Notes under the pieces: generated by a model
Databases searched by the model: none
Seen by the model: the letters and a program-made list of their open reading frames with translations, nothing else
What the model was told of the DNA's origin: nothing
Translations under genes and position numbers: made by a program
Assembly (NCBI RefSeq): GCF_025869515.1
Contig: NZ_JAOZVR010000117.1
Location: 1-64,000, forward strand
Direction: 5' to 3'
Length of the DNA stretch: 64,000 nucleotides
Origin: Ferrovibrio sp.
GTDB taxonomy: Bacteria > Pseudomonadota > Alphaproteobacteria > Ferrovibrionales > Ferrovibrionaceae
Shown here: positions 35,888 to 45,691 of the stretch, one piece after another
Layout: each line of letters opens with the position of its first letter
Position numbering within the stretch: the stretch's first letter is position 1

Positions 35888-37585
35888 TCACAGATCGAGA
35901 TGCCGGCCGTCGATTTCCAGGTGATTGTCGGTGACGATTGCCGCGCCCTCCGGTGAGGAGGCGCGAGTGGCATGCTCGTCGGCCCAGCGGCGCATTGCAG
36001 CGATTTCAGTCTGCCGCATCTTGGCGAGCGGAACCAGGCGTTCGAGGGCCACTTCCAGATCGCTCATCGTCAGGTCGACATCGGAATCGCCATGCCTGCG
36101 CCGTTGAAATGCCGCGATCAGCGCTTCATTGACCCAGGAATTGATCTCGGCACCGGTTAGCGCGATATCGGCACCGAAATGCTCCGGGCCAGCCATCGTA
36201 GCCAGACGATCAAGATCGAAATTCTTCGGGTCCCGCCCGGTATGGCGAATATGGATATCGATGATCTCGAGCCGCTCCTGATGATTGGGCAGGTCGACAA
36301 AGAAGATTTCGTCAAACCGGCCCTTGCGCAGGGCTTCGGGCGGCAAATGCTCGATGGCGTTTGCCGTGGCAAAGACGAAGACCGGCGATTCCTTTTCCTG
36401 CAGCCAGGTCAGAAAAGTTGCCAGCACGCGTAGTGACGTGCCACTGTCGCCGACATAGCCATGCGTGCGCGGCAAGCCTTTTTCGATTTCATCGATCCAC
36501 AGCACGCAAGGCGCTACCGCCTCGCAGACCTGGATAGCCTCACGCATGTGGCTTTCCGACGATCCGATCAGGGACGAGAAAACCTTGCCCATATCGAGAT
36601 GGATCAGCGGCAGCTTCCAGGTCGCTGCCACGCTCTTGGCCGACAGAGATTTGCCGCAACCCGGCACACCGGTGATCAATACGCCCTTCGGCGAAGCGAT
36701 GCCGAAAGTGCGGCCGGCCGCGGAGAAAGCCGCGTCGCGTCGGGTCAGCCACAGCTTCAGCAGATCCAGGCCGCCAACGTCATCAAGAGAAAGCTTGCGC
36801 GCATCGATATATTCGAGAATTCCGCTCTTGCGCACGATCTGCTGCTTCTGCAGGAAAATCGACTGCACATCGCGGTCGTCGAATTTCATATCATCGACAA
36901 TCGCCTTTGACAGGCAGTTGTCGATCTCGGCCATGGTCAATCCGAGTGCGGAATCGACCATGCGGGTGACCAGTTCGGGATTCGGATCGACCTTGAATCC
37001 GCGATTGGGCCTCAGTTTCTCGATCAATCCGGAAACATGAGCCTCGATCTCGTCCCGGCTCGGCAATGGCAGATCGATCACGGTGACTTCTTTCTCCAGC
37101 TCCTCGGGAATGGCGAGGCTCTGCGAGATCACCAGGCAATTGGCGTGATAGCCGCGCGAGCGGATCGCAATCACCAGATCGCGCATTTTGCGGCTGTAGA
37201 TCGGATTGACGCCCCGGCCCGACAGGTAGGGATAGGGATCGAGGAAGACGAAGAGATAACCGCCCTTGTGCCGGTCCTTATGCACCACCATGCGGTCGAA
37301 CAGTTCCAGAGCCGATGCCAGATCGCTTAACGCCGCCTGTGCGGCCGCTGGAAACGGCCCCTCGACATTGCCAACCAAATCGTGGCGATCGACCGGCTGT
37401 CCGTCCAGATTATGCACCCCGCGACTGGCGCTCCAGAGAATCAGCTTCTTGTTCAGTTCTGCAGCGATCGCACCCAGCGCGACCAGCGCGCGATCCTCTT
37501 CATAGGTTGCGATGTGGACCAGAGGATAGCGGGCCCGGATCAGCATCCGCAGTTCGCTGAGGAAATCGTTCAGATTACGCAACAT
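35888..37585 (-). CDS. Ycf46-like AAA+ ATPase
   Basis: The 565-residue cytoplasmic protein has an N-terminal region (1-250) that opens [23 protein letters not shown], as in Ycf46-type proteins. A single AAA+ module follows with Walker A GVPGCGKS (306-313), Walker [10 protein letters not shown] (361-369), sensor-1 TANA (407-410) and an arginine-finger region [10 protein letters not shown]. Ycf46 is poorly understood and is best known in cyanobacteria and plastids. I chose the ATG at 37585. A frame back to 37705 exists. It stands alone, convergent with ghrA, and its third-codon bases look less GC-biased than those of its neighbours. Confidence 0.82.
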   Translation of the reverse strand: MLRNLNDFLSELRMLIRARYPLVHIATYEEDRALVALGAIAAELNKKLILWSASRGVHNLDGQPVDRHDLVGNVEGPFPAAAQAALSDLASALELFDRMVVHKDRHKGGYLFVFLDPYPYLSGRGVNPIYSRKMRDLVIAIRSRGYHANCLVISQSLAIPEELEKEVTVIDLPLPSRDEIEAHVSGLIEKLRPNRGFKVDPNPELVTRMVDSALGLTMAEIDNCLSKAIVDDMKFDDRDVQSIFLQKQQIVRKSGILEYIDARKLSLDDVGGLDLLKLWLTRRDAAFSAAGRTFGIASPKGVLITGVPGCGKSLSAKSVAATWKLPLIHLDMGKVFSSLIGSSESHMREAIQVCEAVAPCVLWIDEIEKGLPRTHGYVGDSGTSLRVLATFLTWLQEKESPVFVFATANAIEHLPPEALRKGRFDEIFFVDLPNHQERLEIIDIHIRHTGRDPKNFDLDRLATMAGPEHFGADIALTGAEINSWVNEALIAAFQRRRHGDSDVDLTMSDLEVALERLVPLAKMRQTEIAAMRRWADEHATRASSPEGAAIVTDNHLEIDGRHLDL

Positions 37586-37776
37586 ATGGACACCCCCGGT
37601 GGCAGGCCCGGCAGGAGCGAGCCTCGGCACGGGTTTCCCATCCTGTCGACGTGCCGTGGCTATGGCATTGATCCCTGTCAATCGGGAGTGTTCGGCCCCG
37701 TTCACTCAGGATTGTCGGAAGCGCCTCTGGATAAAGGAATATCCGGAATTCTTCAGTCCGGCATCGGCCGCCGCCG

Positions 37777-38178
37777 TCACTCCCACTTGCGGAAGACTTC
37801 GACGAATTTCTCTTCGCCGCAGGCAATGAAATAGCCGCGCAGGGTGCAGTTTTCGCTCTCGCCCAGCCGCGAGCGCGCCGCCTTGAGCGCCGGCAGCATT
37901 TCCTTGGCCAGCTGCTTGTCCCTGAACCGCATCACCTCGCCCTGGGTGCGGGCACCGTCGTAGATCACACCGAGGCTTTCCTCGGAATTGATCTCGGGCC
38001 GCCGCTTCTGGAAGGTGTTGAGGCTTTTGAGGCCGCCGGTCCTCTGGATGAACTGCTGGAAGTTGCTGAGGCTGGTATGGCGTTTGTCGGGCGCCGTCTC
38101 CTTGGCTTCAAAACAGCCCGCGAGCAGGCCAACAGCAAGGAATGCCGCGCCGAGCGCGGGCAGACGTACATACCGCAT
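37777..38178 (-). CDS. Small putative lipoprotein
   Basis: The product, 133 residues from the ATG at 38178, has a lipoprotein signal peptide (PALGAAFLAVGLLAGC, lipobox LAGC, acylated Cys near residue 21). The mature part is about 112 charged residues with LSNFQQFIQRTGGLKSLNTFQKRR and two further Cys in NCTLRGYFIACGEE that could form a disulfide. I do not recognise a family. AAGGGGAAG precedes the ATG. A longer in-frame extension to 38271 overlaps priA and would bury the signal peptide. Confidence 0.72.
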   Translation of the reverse strand: MRYVRLPALGAAFLAVGLLAGCFEAKETAPDKRHTSLSNFQQFIQRTGGLKSLNTFQKRRPEINSEESLGVIYDGARTQGEVMRFRDKQLAKEMLPALKAARSRLGESENCTLRGYFIACGEEKFVEVFRKWE

Positions 38179-38242
38179 GGGTGTTCTTCCCCTTAGAAAC
38201 GGCCAACCACCCGGCCGTGCCGCCACTTTAAACGGCCAAGCT

Positions 38243-40432
38243 TTAAAGAAAGCTATAGGGATCGATATCAACCGTGCGTTTTACACCTGACGGTAGTTTT
38301 ACCTTGGCCATCCATTCCCGCAAAGCAGCAGGCACATCGATTTCCCGCTGCGCCTTCAGCAACAGGCGCTCGCGGTAGCGGCCGCGCAGGTAATGCAGCG
38401 GCGCCGGCGCCGGGCCGAGCACCGAAAGACCATTCCCGCGCGGCGCCGCGCGCGCCAGCGCGCGCGCCGCCTGCTCCACCTCGGCCTGGTCAGTGCCGCT
38501 GACGATCACGGCTGCGAGCCGGCCGAAGGGCGGCATGCCGGCGCGCTGCCGCTCCGCCATCTCGGCCGCCAGAAACCCGACCGTGTCGTGGCGGCTGAGG
38601 GCGGCGATCACCGGATGCTGCGGATCGAAACTCTGCAGCAGTACGCGACCGGGATGGGCGGCGCGACCGGCTCGCCCTGCCACCTGGGTCAGCAGCTGGT
38701 GCGTACGTTCGGCCGCGCGTGGATCGCCGCCGGCAAGACCAAGATCCGCGTCGATCACACCTACCAGAGTGAGCAGCGGGAAATGGTGGCCTTTCGCCAC
38801 GATCTGCGTGCCGATCAGGATATCGATTTCACGCCGCTCCATGCGCTCCAGCATCTCGCCGATCATGCGCGGCGTATTGGCCGTGTCGGAGGCCATCACC
38901 GCCAGCCGCGCATCGGGGAACAGCATGGCCGCTTCCTCGGCCAGCCGCTCGACGCCAGGGCCGCAGGCCTTGAACTTGTCCTCGGCATTGCAGCTCGGGC
39001 AATGCTGCGGGAGGCGTTGCTGGTGGCCGCAATGATGGCATTGCAGGCGGCCATGGCGTTTGTGTTCGACCAGCCAGGCGGCGCAGTTCGGGCATTGCAG
39101 GCGATGGCCACAGGCGCCGCACAGCGTCAGCGGCGCATAGCCCCGGCGATTGAGGAACAGCATGGCCTGCTCGCCGGCCGCGATCGTTTCGGTCAGTGCT
39201 GCCACCAGCGGCGCGCTGATGAAACGCTGCGCAGGGAGCCTTTCCCTGCGCATGTCGACGATCTCGATGCGCGGCATGCTGGCGGCATTATGCCGTTCGG
39301 GCAGCACGGCATGGGCATAACGCCGACGCGCCACATTGTTCAGGCTTTCCAGCGACGGCGTGGCCGAAGCCAGAATAACGGCGATGCCCTCCAGCTTGGC
39401 GCGCACCACCGCCATGTCGCGGGCGTTGTAGATCACGCCTTCCTCCTGCTTGTAGGAGGCATCGTGTTCCTCGTCGACCACAATCAGGCCGAGATCGGCA
39501 TAGGGCAGGAACAGCGCCGAGCGCGCGCCGATCACGACTTTCGCCTCGCCGCGACTGATCGCGCGCAATGTTGCCGCCCGCCGCCCTTCCGGCATTTCCG
39601 AATGCCAGGCCCAGGCCGGCGCACCGAAACGCTGCTCGAACCGGTCCAGAGACTGCTGTGTCAGCGCGATTTCCGGCAGCAGTACCAGCACCTGCCGGCC
39701 GCGCGCCAGGGCCGCCGCCACCGCCTCGTAATACACTTCCGTCTTGCCCGCGCCGGTGACGCCTTCCAGCAGCGTGACGGAGAAATCATGCGCCTCGGCG
39801 GCCGCACGCAGGGCTGCGGCCGCCTCGGCCTGCAGCGCATTCAGCGCCCGGCCCGGCCGTTGCCAGTCCGGTGCCGGCGGCGGGCGAAAGGCCGGCACCT
39901 GGTCCGCAACCAGCGCACCGAGTTCCAGCAGCTTGCGCACCACGGCCTGTGACACCGCCGCGGCCTCGGCCAGTTCGGCGACGCTGAGACCCGGCTGCCC
40001 GCGCACGATCTCCAGCACACGCTGCCGCTGCTCGCTCGTCTTCACGCCGCTCGCGTCACCGAGCCTGAGTACCGCCCGCGACGGCGGCGGCTCGATCAGC
40101 GCGCGCGGTTCGGGCAGGCACATTTTCAGCACCGCGCCGGTCGGGTTCAGCGTATAGGCGGCAACCCAGTCGACCAGTTTGCGCAAGGGTTGCGGGATCG
40201 GCGGTGCATCGCAGCGGCGCAACACGTCCTTCAGCTTTGCCTTTTCCGGCAACGGCTCTGGCGTACCGTCCCAGACCACGCCGAGCGAGACGCGATTGCC
40301 GATCGGCACCTCGACGATATCGCCAGGCGCCAGCGGGCCCGCGCTACCCGCCCGGTAGGTAAAGGGCTCAGCCAGCGGCAGGGGCAACAGGACATGGATC
40401 AGGTCGGCAGGCGTCAACGTTGTACCGGTCAA
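38243..40432 (-). CDS. priA: Primosomal protein N', replication-restart helicase PriA
   Basis: PriA is the replication-restart helicase that loads the primosome at stalled forks. The 729-residue product has the N-terminal 3'-DNA-binding domain (VLLPLPLAEPFTYRA), Walker A GVTGAGKTEVYYEA near residue 225, a DEEH box (VVDEEHDASYKQEEG), the cysteine-rich zinc module CGACGHRLQCPNCAAWLVEH...CHHCGHQQ...CPSC at about 430-480, and the C-terminal helicase lobe. The apparent start is a TTG at 40432 with no clear ribosome binding site, so the exact start is uncertain. It is divergent from fsa. Confidence 0.97.
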   Translation of the reverse strand: MTGTTLTPADLIHVLLPLPLAEPFTYRAGSAGPLAPGDIVEVPIGNRVSLGVVWDGTPEPLPEKAKLKDVLRRCDAPPIPQPLRKLVDWVAAYTLNPTGAVLKMCLPEPRALIEPPPSRAVLRLGDASGVKTSEQRQRVLEIVRGQPGLSVAELAEAAAVSQAVVRKLLELGALVADQVPAFRPPPAPDWQRPGRALNALQAEAAAALRAAAEAHDFSVTLLEGVTGAGKTEVYYEAVAAALARGRQVLVLLPEIALTQQSLDRFEQRFGAPAWAWHSEMPEGRRAATLRAISRGEAKVVIGARSALFLPYADLGLIVVDEEHDASYKQEEGVIYNARDMAVVRAKLEGIAVILASATPSLESLNNVARRRYAHAVLPERHNAASMPRIEIVDMRRERLPAQRFISAPLVAALTETIAAGEQAMLFLNRRGYAPLTLCGACGHRLQCPNCAAWLVEHKRHGRLQCHHCGHQQRLPQHCPSCNAEDKFKACGPGVERLAEEAAMLFPDARLAVMASDTANTPRMIGEMLERMERREIDILIGTQIVAKGHHFPLLTLVGVIDADLGLAGGDPRAAERTHQLLTQVAGRAGRAAHPGRVLLQSFDPQHPVIAALSRHDTVGFLAAEMAERQRAGMPPFGRLAAVIVSGTDQAEVEQAARALARAAPRGNGLSVLGPAPAPLHYLRGRYRERLLLKAQREIDVPAALREWMAKVKLPSGVKRTVDIDPYSFL

Positions 40433-40550
40433 TAGGTGCCGGGAGTTTGGCTGGAAGCACCAGGCCCGGTCGGGTATTGTTAACCATCCTGCTTATAGCA
40501 TCGGCGGCTGATTCGGGCAGACCCGGGCCGCCCCCAAGGAGTGATCAGGA

Positions 40551-41219
40551 ATGAAATTTTTCGTCGATACTGCCGATATCGCCGAGATTGCCGAGCTGAA
40601 CGACACCGGGCTGCTGGATGGGGTGACCACCAATCCGTCGCTGGTGGCCAAGACCGGCAAGGATTTCGTCGCCACGATCAGGGAAATCTGCAAGATCGTG
40701 AAAGGCCCGGTCTCGGCCGAGGTGACCGCCACCGATCATGCCGGCATGCTGGCCGAGGGCCGCAAGCTGGCGGCATTGGCCACCAACGTGGCCGTAAAAG
40801 TGCCGCTGACCATGGATGGCCTGAAGACCTGCAAGGCGCTGGCTGACGACGGCATCATGGTCAACGTCACGCTGTGCTTCTCGCCGGCGCAGGCGATTAT
40901 GGCGGCGAAGGCCGGTGCCAGCTTCATCTCGCCCTTCGTCGGCCGGCTTGACGATATCGGCCAGGACGGCATGCAGCTGATCGCCGATATCGTGCAAATC
41001 TACAACAACTACCCCGATTTCAAGACCGAGGTGCTGGTCGCCTCGATCCGCCATCCGATCCATCTGATCGAATCCGCCAAGCTGGGTGCCGATGTGGCCA
41101 CCGTGCCGCCGAATGTGCTGAAGGGACTGATCAAGCATCCGCTCACCGACAAGGGGCTGGAGGCCTTCCTCGCCGACTGGAAGAAGACCGGCCAGTCGAT
41201 CCTGGGCAACGACAGGTAA
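40551..41219 (+). CDS. fsa: Transaldolase / fructose-6-phosphate aldolase
   Basis: The 222-residue product has the short (about 220-residue) transaldolase form: [25 protein letters not shown], and the Schiff-base Lys in NVAVKVPLT (K83). It ends [11 protein letters not shown]. This family includes both fructose-6-phosphate aldolase and pentose-pathway transaldolase of the small type. Alphaproteobacteria commonly use it as their only transaldolase, and sequence does not settle which. AAGGAG lies about 10 bases before the ATG. It heads the fsa-DUF484-xerC unit. Confidence 0.93.
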   Translation: MKFFVDTADIAEIAELNDTGLLDGVTTNPSLVAKTGKDFVATIREICKIVKGPVSAEVTATDHAGMLAEGRKLAALATNVAVKVPLTMDGLKTCKALADDGIMVNVTLCFSPAQAIMAAKAGASFISPFVGRLDDIGQDGMQLIADIVQIYNNYPDFKTEVLVASIRHPIHLIESAKLGADVATVPPNVLKGLIKHPLTDKGLEAFLADWKKTGQSILGNDR

Positions 41220-41229
41220 CGGGCGCATC

Positions 41230-41958
41230 ATGGCCGACGGCATCACCATTCCTCTTTCCGCCGCCACCGCCGCCGGACTCGCCGAGGCGGATGTGATCGA
41301 ATGGCTGAAACAGCATCCCGATCTGCTGACACGTCATCCCGACCTGTGCGAAATCCTGCTGCCGCCGACCGCGCCACGCGGCGGCGACAATGTGGTCGAC
41401 CTGCAGCGTTTCATGGTCCAGCGCCTGCAGGGCGAGCTGCATCGCGTGTCGCATGTCGGCAATGAGCTGCTCGATGCCAGCCGGCAGAACCTGTCGGCCA
41501 CGCAGCGCGTGCATGCCGCCGTGCTGATGCTGCTGGAGGCCGGCAGCTTCGAGCATATGATTCATATGGCGACGCAGGACTGGACCGACCTGCTGGAAGT
41601 CGATGTCATCAGCCTGTGCGTCGAGGGCGATCCGGAGAAGATGAAGGAAATCGCCACCGGCGGCGTTTTCGTACTGCCCAACGGCGCCATCGAGACCCTG
41701 CTGGGTGCCCTGCCCGCTGTCGCACGCGACAAATGTGATGCCGCTGACTGGCTGTATGGTCCGGCTGCAACGCTGGTGAAATCCGATGCGCTGGCGCGGC
41801 TCGATTTCGGTCCCAACGCGCCACATGCCATGCTGGCACTCGGCTCGCGCGAGGCCGATAAGTTCCAGCCGCATCAAGGCACGGAGCTGCTGCAGTTCCT
41901 GACCGGGGTACTCGGCCGTTCGGTGCGTGCATGGCTCGACCTGCCACGACCGGCTTGA
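41230..41958 (+). CDS. DUF484 family protein
   Basis: The 242-residue cytoplasmic protein begins with a region typical of DUF484 (DVIEWLKQHPDLLTRHPDLCEILLPP), followed by VVDLQRFMVQRLQ and a GAF-like domain from about residue 90 ending ELLQFLTGVLGRSVRAWL. DUF484 genes are almost always found just before xerC, as here, where the two overlap by 28 bases. Biochemical role is unknown. Association with the recombinase is inferred from this conserved order. Confidence 0.92.
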   Translation: MADGITIPLSAATAAGLAEADVIEWLKQHPDLLTRHPDLCEILLPPTAPRGGDNVVDLQRFMVQRLQGELHRVSHVGNELLDASRQNLSATQRVHAAVLMLLEAGSFEHMIHMATQDWTDLLEVDVISLCVEGDPEKMKEIATGGVFVLPNGAIETLLGALPAVARDKCDAADWLYGPAATLVKSDALARLDFGPNAPHAMLALGSREADKFQPHQGTELLQFLTGVLGRSVRAWLDLPRPA

Positions 41959-42938
41959 ATAAGGCGGCAAAGGCTTCCGGCGCCGAAGAACGCCTGCCGT
42001 TCTTCCTCGCCGCCGATGACGTGAAGGCGGCCGCCGAGGCCTGGTATCGCTGGCTGGCGAAGGAAAAGCGTTTCTCGCGCCATACATTGCGCGCCTATGG
42101 CCTGGACCTGTCAGTTTATCTGTCGTTCTTAAGCGAACATCTGGGCGAACCGGCCGGCATGGCCGATCTGCAGTCGCTGCGACTGGCCGATTTCCGCGCC
42201 TATCTCAGCCAGCGCCGCACCGCCGGCGTCGGCGCCACCTCGGTGGCGCGGAACCTGAGCGCCGTGCGCAGCTTTTTCCGCCGCCTGCAGAAGGACGGCC
42301 GCATCGACAATGCCGCCGCCAACCTGGTGCGCACGCCGAAACGGCCACACAGCGTGCCAAAGCCGCTGAGTGTGAAGGCCGCGCAGCAGATGATTGAGGC
42401 GGTCGACGAAGCCGATGCCGCCCCCTGGCTGCAGGCGCGCGATGCGGCGATTCTGACCCTGCTGTGGGGTGCCGGCCTGCGCCTGGGCGAAGCGCTGGGT
42501 CTGGACGGTGACAAGATTCCCCAGGGGGACAGCCTCACCGTTACCGGCAAGGGCAACAAGCAGCGCCTGGTGCCGATCCTGCCGGTGGTGCGCGCGGCCA
42601 TCGCCGCCTATGTGAAACTCTGTCCCTACGAGATCGGCGCGGGCACGCCGTTGTTTTATGGCGCGCGCGGCAAGCGGGTCGATCCGGCCATCGTGCAGAA
42701 AGCCATGCGCAATGCCCGCCGTATGCTGAGCCTGCCGGAAACCGCCACGCCACATGCCCTGCGGCATTCTTTCGCCACGCATCTGCTGGCCGCTGGTGGC
42801 GATCTGCGTACCATCCAGGAACTGCTGGGCCATGCCTCGCTGGCCACCACCCAGCGCTATACCGAAGTCGATGCCGAGGCCCTGCTGCGGGTCTATGACG
42901 CCGCCCATCCCAGAGCGAAATCCGGGGCGCGAGCCTGA
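41931..42938 (+). CDS. xerC: Tyrosine recombinase XerC
   Basis: XerC resolves chromosome dimers with XerD at dif. The 335-residue product has an N-terminal SAM-like core-binding domain (KRFSRHTLRAYGLDLSVYLSFL) and a C-terminal catalytic domain with the Arg in GAGLRLGEALGL, the HxxR box in ATPHALRHSFATHLL, and LGHASLATTQRYTEV, which contains the final His and the nucleophilic Tyr. The ATG at 41931 overlaps the DUF484 end. A TTG at 41955 overlapping the DUF484 stop is an alternative that removes eight residues. Confidence 0.94.
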   Translation: MARPATTGLNKAAKASGAEERLPFFLAADDVKAAAEAWYRWLAKEKRFSRHTLRAYGLDLSVYLSFLSEHLGEPAGMADLQSLRLADFRAYLSQRRTAGVGATSVARNLSAVRSFFRRLQKDGRIDNAAANLVRTPKRPHSVPKPLSVKAAQQMIEAVDEADAAPWLQARDAAILTLLWGAGLRLGEALGLDGDKIPQGDSLTVTGKGNKQRLVPILPVVRAAIAAYVKLCPYEIGAGTPLFYGARGKRVDPAIVQKAMRNARRMLSLPETATPHALRHSFATHLLAAGGDLRTIQELLGHASLATTQRYTEVDAEALLRVYDAAHPRAKSGARA

Positions 42939-43016
42939 TTGAGACGGCGGTCACAGCCGGCTGTCTCCGCTTTGCCATAATCGCCGGACATTCTATGTTT
43001 GACCGTATAGGCAGAC

Positions 43017-43799
43017 ATGACATTCCGATCCCGACCGCTGATCCGCAATCTCCTGCTGGCGCTGGCCGCCCTGATCGCCCTGCCTCTGGTGGCCAGCGGC
43101 GCCTCCATCGCCACGGCCGAACGCAAGCACTGGTCGACCGCGCGCTGGGACAGCGCCGGGCTGGCGCCCAATCCGCTCACCCTGAAAGACGCCGTGGTCC
43201 AAGTCTATGCCGCCCGGGTCTGGGGCTGGCGCGGGGCTTTTGCCGTGCATACCTGGGTGGTGGTCAAGCCGGCCGGCGCACCGGGTTATACCCGGTACGA
43301 AGTGGTCGGCTGGGGCGGCGCACCGGTGCGGATCAGTCAGCGCACCCCCGACGGCTACTGGGCCGGCAACGCGCCGGAGCTGCTGCATGACCTGCGCGGC
43401 CCGGAAGCCGCCGCCGCCATCCCGCTGCTGATCTCTGCCGCCGAGCGCTATCCCGGCCGCGACGGCTATGTGATGTGGCCGGGGCCGAATTCGAACAGCT
43501 TCGTCGCCTATCTGGCCCGCGAAGTCCCGGAGCTTGGCCTGGAACTGCCGCCCACCGCGGTGGGCAAGGACTGGCTCGGCAGCACCACCGTCTTCGCCCC
43601 TGCACCCAGCGGCACCGGCTGGCAGGTCAACCTGTTCGGCCTGGCCGGCGTGACGGCCGCAGCCCGCGAGGGGCTGGAGCTCAACCTGCTCGGCCTCACC
43701 ATCGGCGTGGATATCCTGCGACCGGCCCTGAAACTGCCCGGCATCGGCCGCATCGGCCTGCCGGCGCACAGTGCCACGGCAGCGGTAAATCCTTCATGA
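43017..43799 (+). CDS. DUF3750 domain protein
   Basis: The 260-residue product begins with a hydrophobic anchor or signal (residues 8-27, LIRNLLLALAALIALPLVAS), then a soluble periplasmic-facing domain with WGWRGAFAVHTWVVVKPAGA, YPGRDGYVMWPGPNSNSFVAYLARE and VGKDWLG. This order (WRG, H-W-V-V, GPNSN) is that of DUF3750. Its function is unknown to me. The GPNSN..A..AR pattern may be part of an active site but no catalytic set is certain. It stands between xerC and the MNIO gene. Confidence 0.8.
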   Translation: MTFRSRPLIRNLLLALAALIALPLVASGASIATAERKHWSTARWDSAGLAPNPLTLKDAVVQVYAARVWGWRGAFAVHTWVVVKPAGAPGYTRYEVVGWGGAPVRISQRTPDGYWAGNAPELLHDLRGPEAAAAIPLLISAAERYPGRDGYVMWPGPNSNSFVAYLAREVPELGLELPPTAVGKDWLGSTTVFAPAPSGTGWQVNLFGLAGVTAAAREGLELNLLGLTIGVDILRPALKLPGIGRIGLPAHSATAAVNPS

Positions 43800-43938
43800 G
43801 TAACCAGTAGTTGAGCTTCACCGCCGGCTGATCTCGGCAGGTATTTTTCCACAGGCAGTGCTAGAGTACGGAAATATGCGCGGGGCTGGCAGGCCTGCGC
43901 ATCGACGCAGCAGCCTGAAGAGTGTGCATCCGGTCGCC

Positions 43939-44928
43939 ATGACGGATCAGAAGCCCATTGCCGCCGCCCTTCCGAGGGACAACCCGGCACCCGGCACCCC
44001 GGCCATCGCCTCGGCGATCATGCCCGGGCTGGCGCCGGACCGCGTCGGCATTGGCCTGCACCCGCAACATCATGAGGACCTGCTGGATACCCGCCCGGCC
44101 ATCGGCTGGCTGGAAATCCATGCCGAGACCTATATGGGCGGTGGCGCGGCGCGGCACTATCTGGAGCAGGCGCGCGCCCTCTGGCCGATGGCGGTGCAGG
44201 CCACCGGGCTGGGTCTGGGCGGTGAGGAACTGCCCGATCCCGAGCATCTCGACCGCCTGGCGCGCCTAGCCGCCTGGCTGGAGCCGGAGCTGGTCTCGGA
44301 ACATCTGGCCTGGGTCGGTGTCGAAGGGCGCTATTACAACGACCTGCTGCCCCTGCCCTACACGCCCGAGAGCCTGGAAAGCTGCTGCCGCAATGTCGAT
44401 ATCGTACAGACGCGGCTGAAACGCCCGATCCTGATGGCCAATCCGGCCAGTTACCTGCGATTCCGCGAAAGCCAGATCGCCGAAGCCGAATTCCTCAGTC
44501 GCCTGAGCCGGCAAAGCGGCTGCGGCATCCTGTGTGACGTCAACAACCTGTATGTCTCCAGCGTCAACCATGTCGGCCGCGAGGCGGCGCCGGCGGTGGC
44601 GGAAGCCTATCTCGACAGCCTGCCCGGCCCGGCGGTGCACCAGATCCGCATCGCCGGCCACAGCGAATGCACGGCCGACGGCAAGCTGATGCTGATCGAC
44701 GACCATGGCGCGCTGGTGGCCGAACCGGTCTGGCGCCTCTATGCCAGCGCGGTGCAACGCTTCCCGCATGCCGCCACATCGCTGGAATGGGACAGCAACC
44801 TGCCGCCGCTGGCGCATCTGGTCGCCGAGGCCCAGCATGCCGAACGCCAGCGTGCCGCAGCCCTGCGGCCGAGCGCACTGCCCGGAGACGACATGAACCC
44901 GACGGATGGCGATGAGCGCGCTGCTTGA
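43939..44928 (+). CDS. DUF692 (MNIO) family protein, BufB-like
   Basis: The 329-residue product is a TIM-barrel-type DUF692 protein. Landmarks are VGIGLHPQHHEDLLDTRPAIGWLEIHAETYMG near the N-terminus, SEHLAWVG near 120, LCDVNNLYVSSVNHVG near 200, IAGHS near 235, IDDHGALVAEPVW and LEWDSNLPPL. The His, Glu, Asp and Asn residues are those used to bind the iron cluster in MbnB and related multinuclear non-heme iron oxidases, which modify cysteines in small precursor peptides. I chose the ATG at 43939. No BufA-like precursor lies just upstream. Confidence 0.9.
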   Translation: MTDQKPIAAALPRDNPAPGTPAIASAIMPGLAPDRVGIGLHPQHHEDLLDTRPAIGWLEIHAETYMGGGAARHYLEQARALWPMAVQATGLGLGGEELPDPEHLDRLARLAAWLEPELVSEHLAWVGVEGRYYNDLLPLPYTPESLESCCRNVDIVQTRLKRPILMANPASYLRFRESQIAEAEFLSRLSRQSGCGILCDVNNLYVSSVNHVGREAAPAVAEAYLDSLPGPAVHQIRIAGHSECTADGKLMLIDDHGALVAEPVWRLYASAVQRFPHAATSLEWDSNLPPLAHLVAEAQHAERQRAAALRPSALPGDDMNPTDGDERAA

Positions 44929-45691
44929 ACGCCAGCACGAATTTGCCGATGCGCTGACCGGCTCGCTCTACGGCATCGCCGAGAAGGTGATCGGCGATGC
45001 GATTCCGGCCGAAGGCCGACTGCAGATTTATGCCGACCGTTTCCGCGCCAGCCTGCTCGAAGTGCTGGCCAACACCTTTCCGGTCACCCGCGCCCTGGTC
45101 GGCGAAGCCTTTTTCGCCCAGACCGCGCGCGCTTTCCTGATCTTCGATCCGCCGCGTTCGCCGATCCTGTATCAGTATGGCGGCGGCTTTCCGACATTCC
45201 TTGCAGCATTGCCCGATCTCGGTGGGCATCATTATCTGCCCGATATCGCCGCCTTCGAATGGGCGCTGAACGTGGCCGAGCATGCCGAGGATGTGGACCT
45301 GTTGCGGCCGGAGGACCTGCCCGATGCCATCGAGGAGATGACCTTCACACTGCACCCATCGGCACAGCGGCTGTCGACGCCGTTTCCCGTCAGCGAAATA
45401 TGGCAGGTGCACCAGCCGGAATCACCGGCGGTGGAGCGCATCCAGTTGGCTGGCAGCAGCGAACGCCTGCTGGTCTGGCGCCGCGGCATCACGGTCTGCT
45501 GGCACAAGCTCAACCACGGCGAAGACCGCCTGCTGGCCGAACTGGCCAACGGCGTCCCGCTGGATGCCGCCATGCAGGCAGCCACCAGCCATGAAGCATT
45601 CGATTTCCCTGCCAGCTTCAGCTGGATGCTGGATGGCGGCGTGTTTGAACGGCCGCCAGCAGCACAGCCGGATCAGTCCAGCCAGCTGTAG
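44906..45691 (+). CDS. DUF2063 protein, BufC-like partner of the MNIO enzyme
   Basis: The 261-residue product has an N-terminal DUF2063 domain (LERQHEFADALTG, LQIYADRFRASLLEVLANTFPVTRALVGEAFF, about residues 6-100) and a C-terminal part. The pairing of this domain with DUF692, overlapping by 23 bases, is the core of bufferin-type (bufB-bufC) operons, where the partner is thought to bring the peptide to the enzyme. Starts at 44906 and 44912 are both possible ATGs. No bufA or bufD candidate is adjacent. It ends 19 bases into the convergent amidohydrolase. Confidence 0.88.
   Translation: MAMSALLERQHEFADALTGSLYGIAEKVIGDAIPAEGRLQIYADRFRASLLEVLANTFPVTRALVGEAFFAQTARAFLIFDPPRSPILYQYGGGFPTFLAALPDLGGHHYLPDIAAFEWALNVAEHAEDVDLLRPEDLPDAIEEMTFTLHPSAQRLSTPFPVSEIWQVHQPESPAVERIQLAGSSERLLVWRRGITVCWHKLNHGEDRLLAELANGVPLDAAMQAATSHEAFDFPASFSWMLDGGVFERPPAAQPDQSSQL

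Noticed and set aside
43858-43938. A possible short BufA-like precursor before the MNIO gene
   Set aside because: The frame is an upstream extension of the MNIO gene itself. It has no Cys and no signal peptide, so it cannot be a bufferin precursor.
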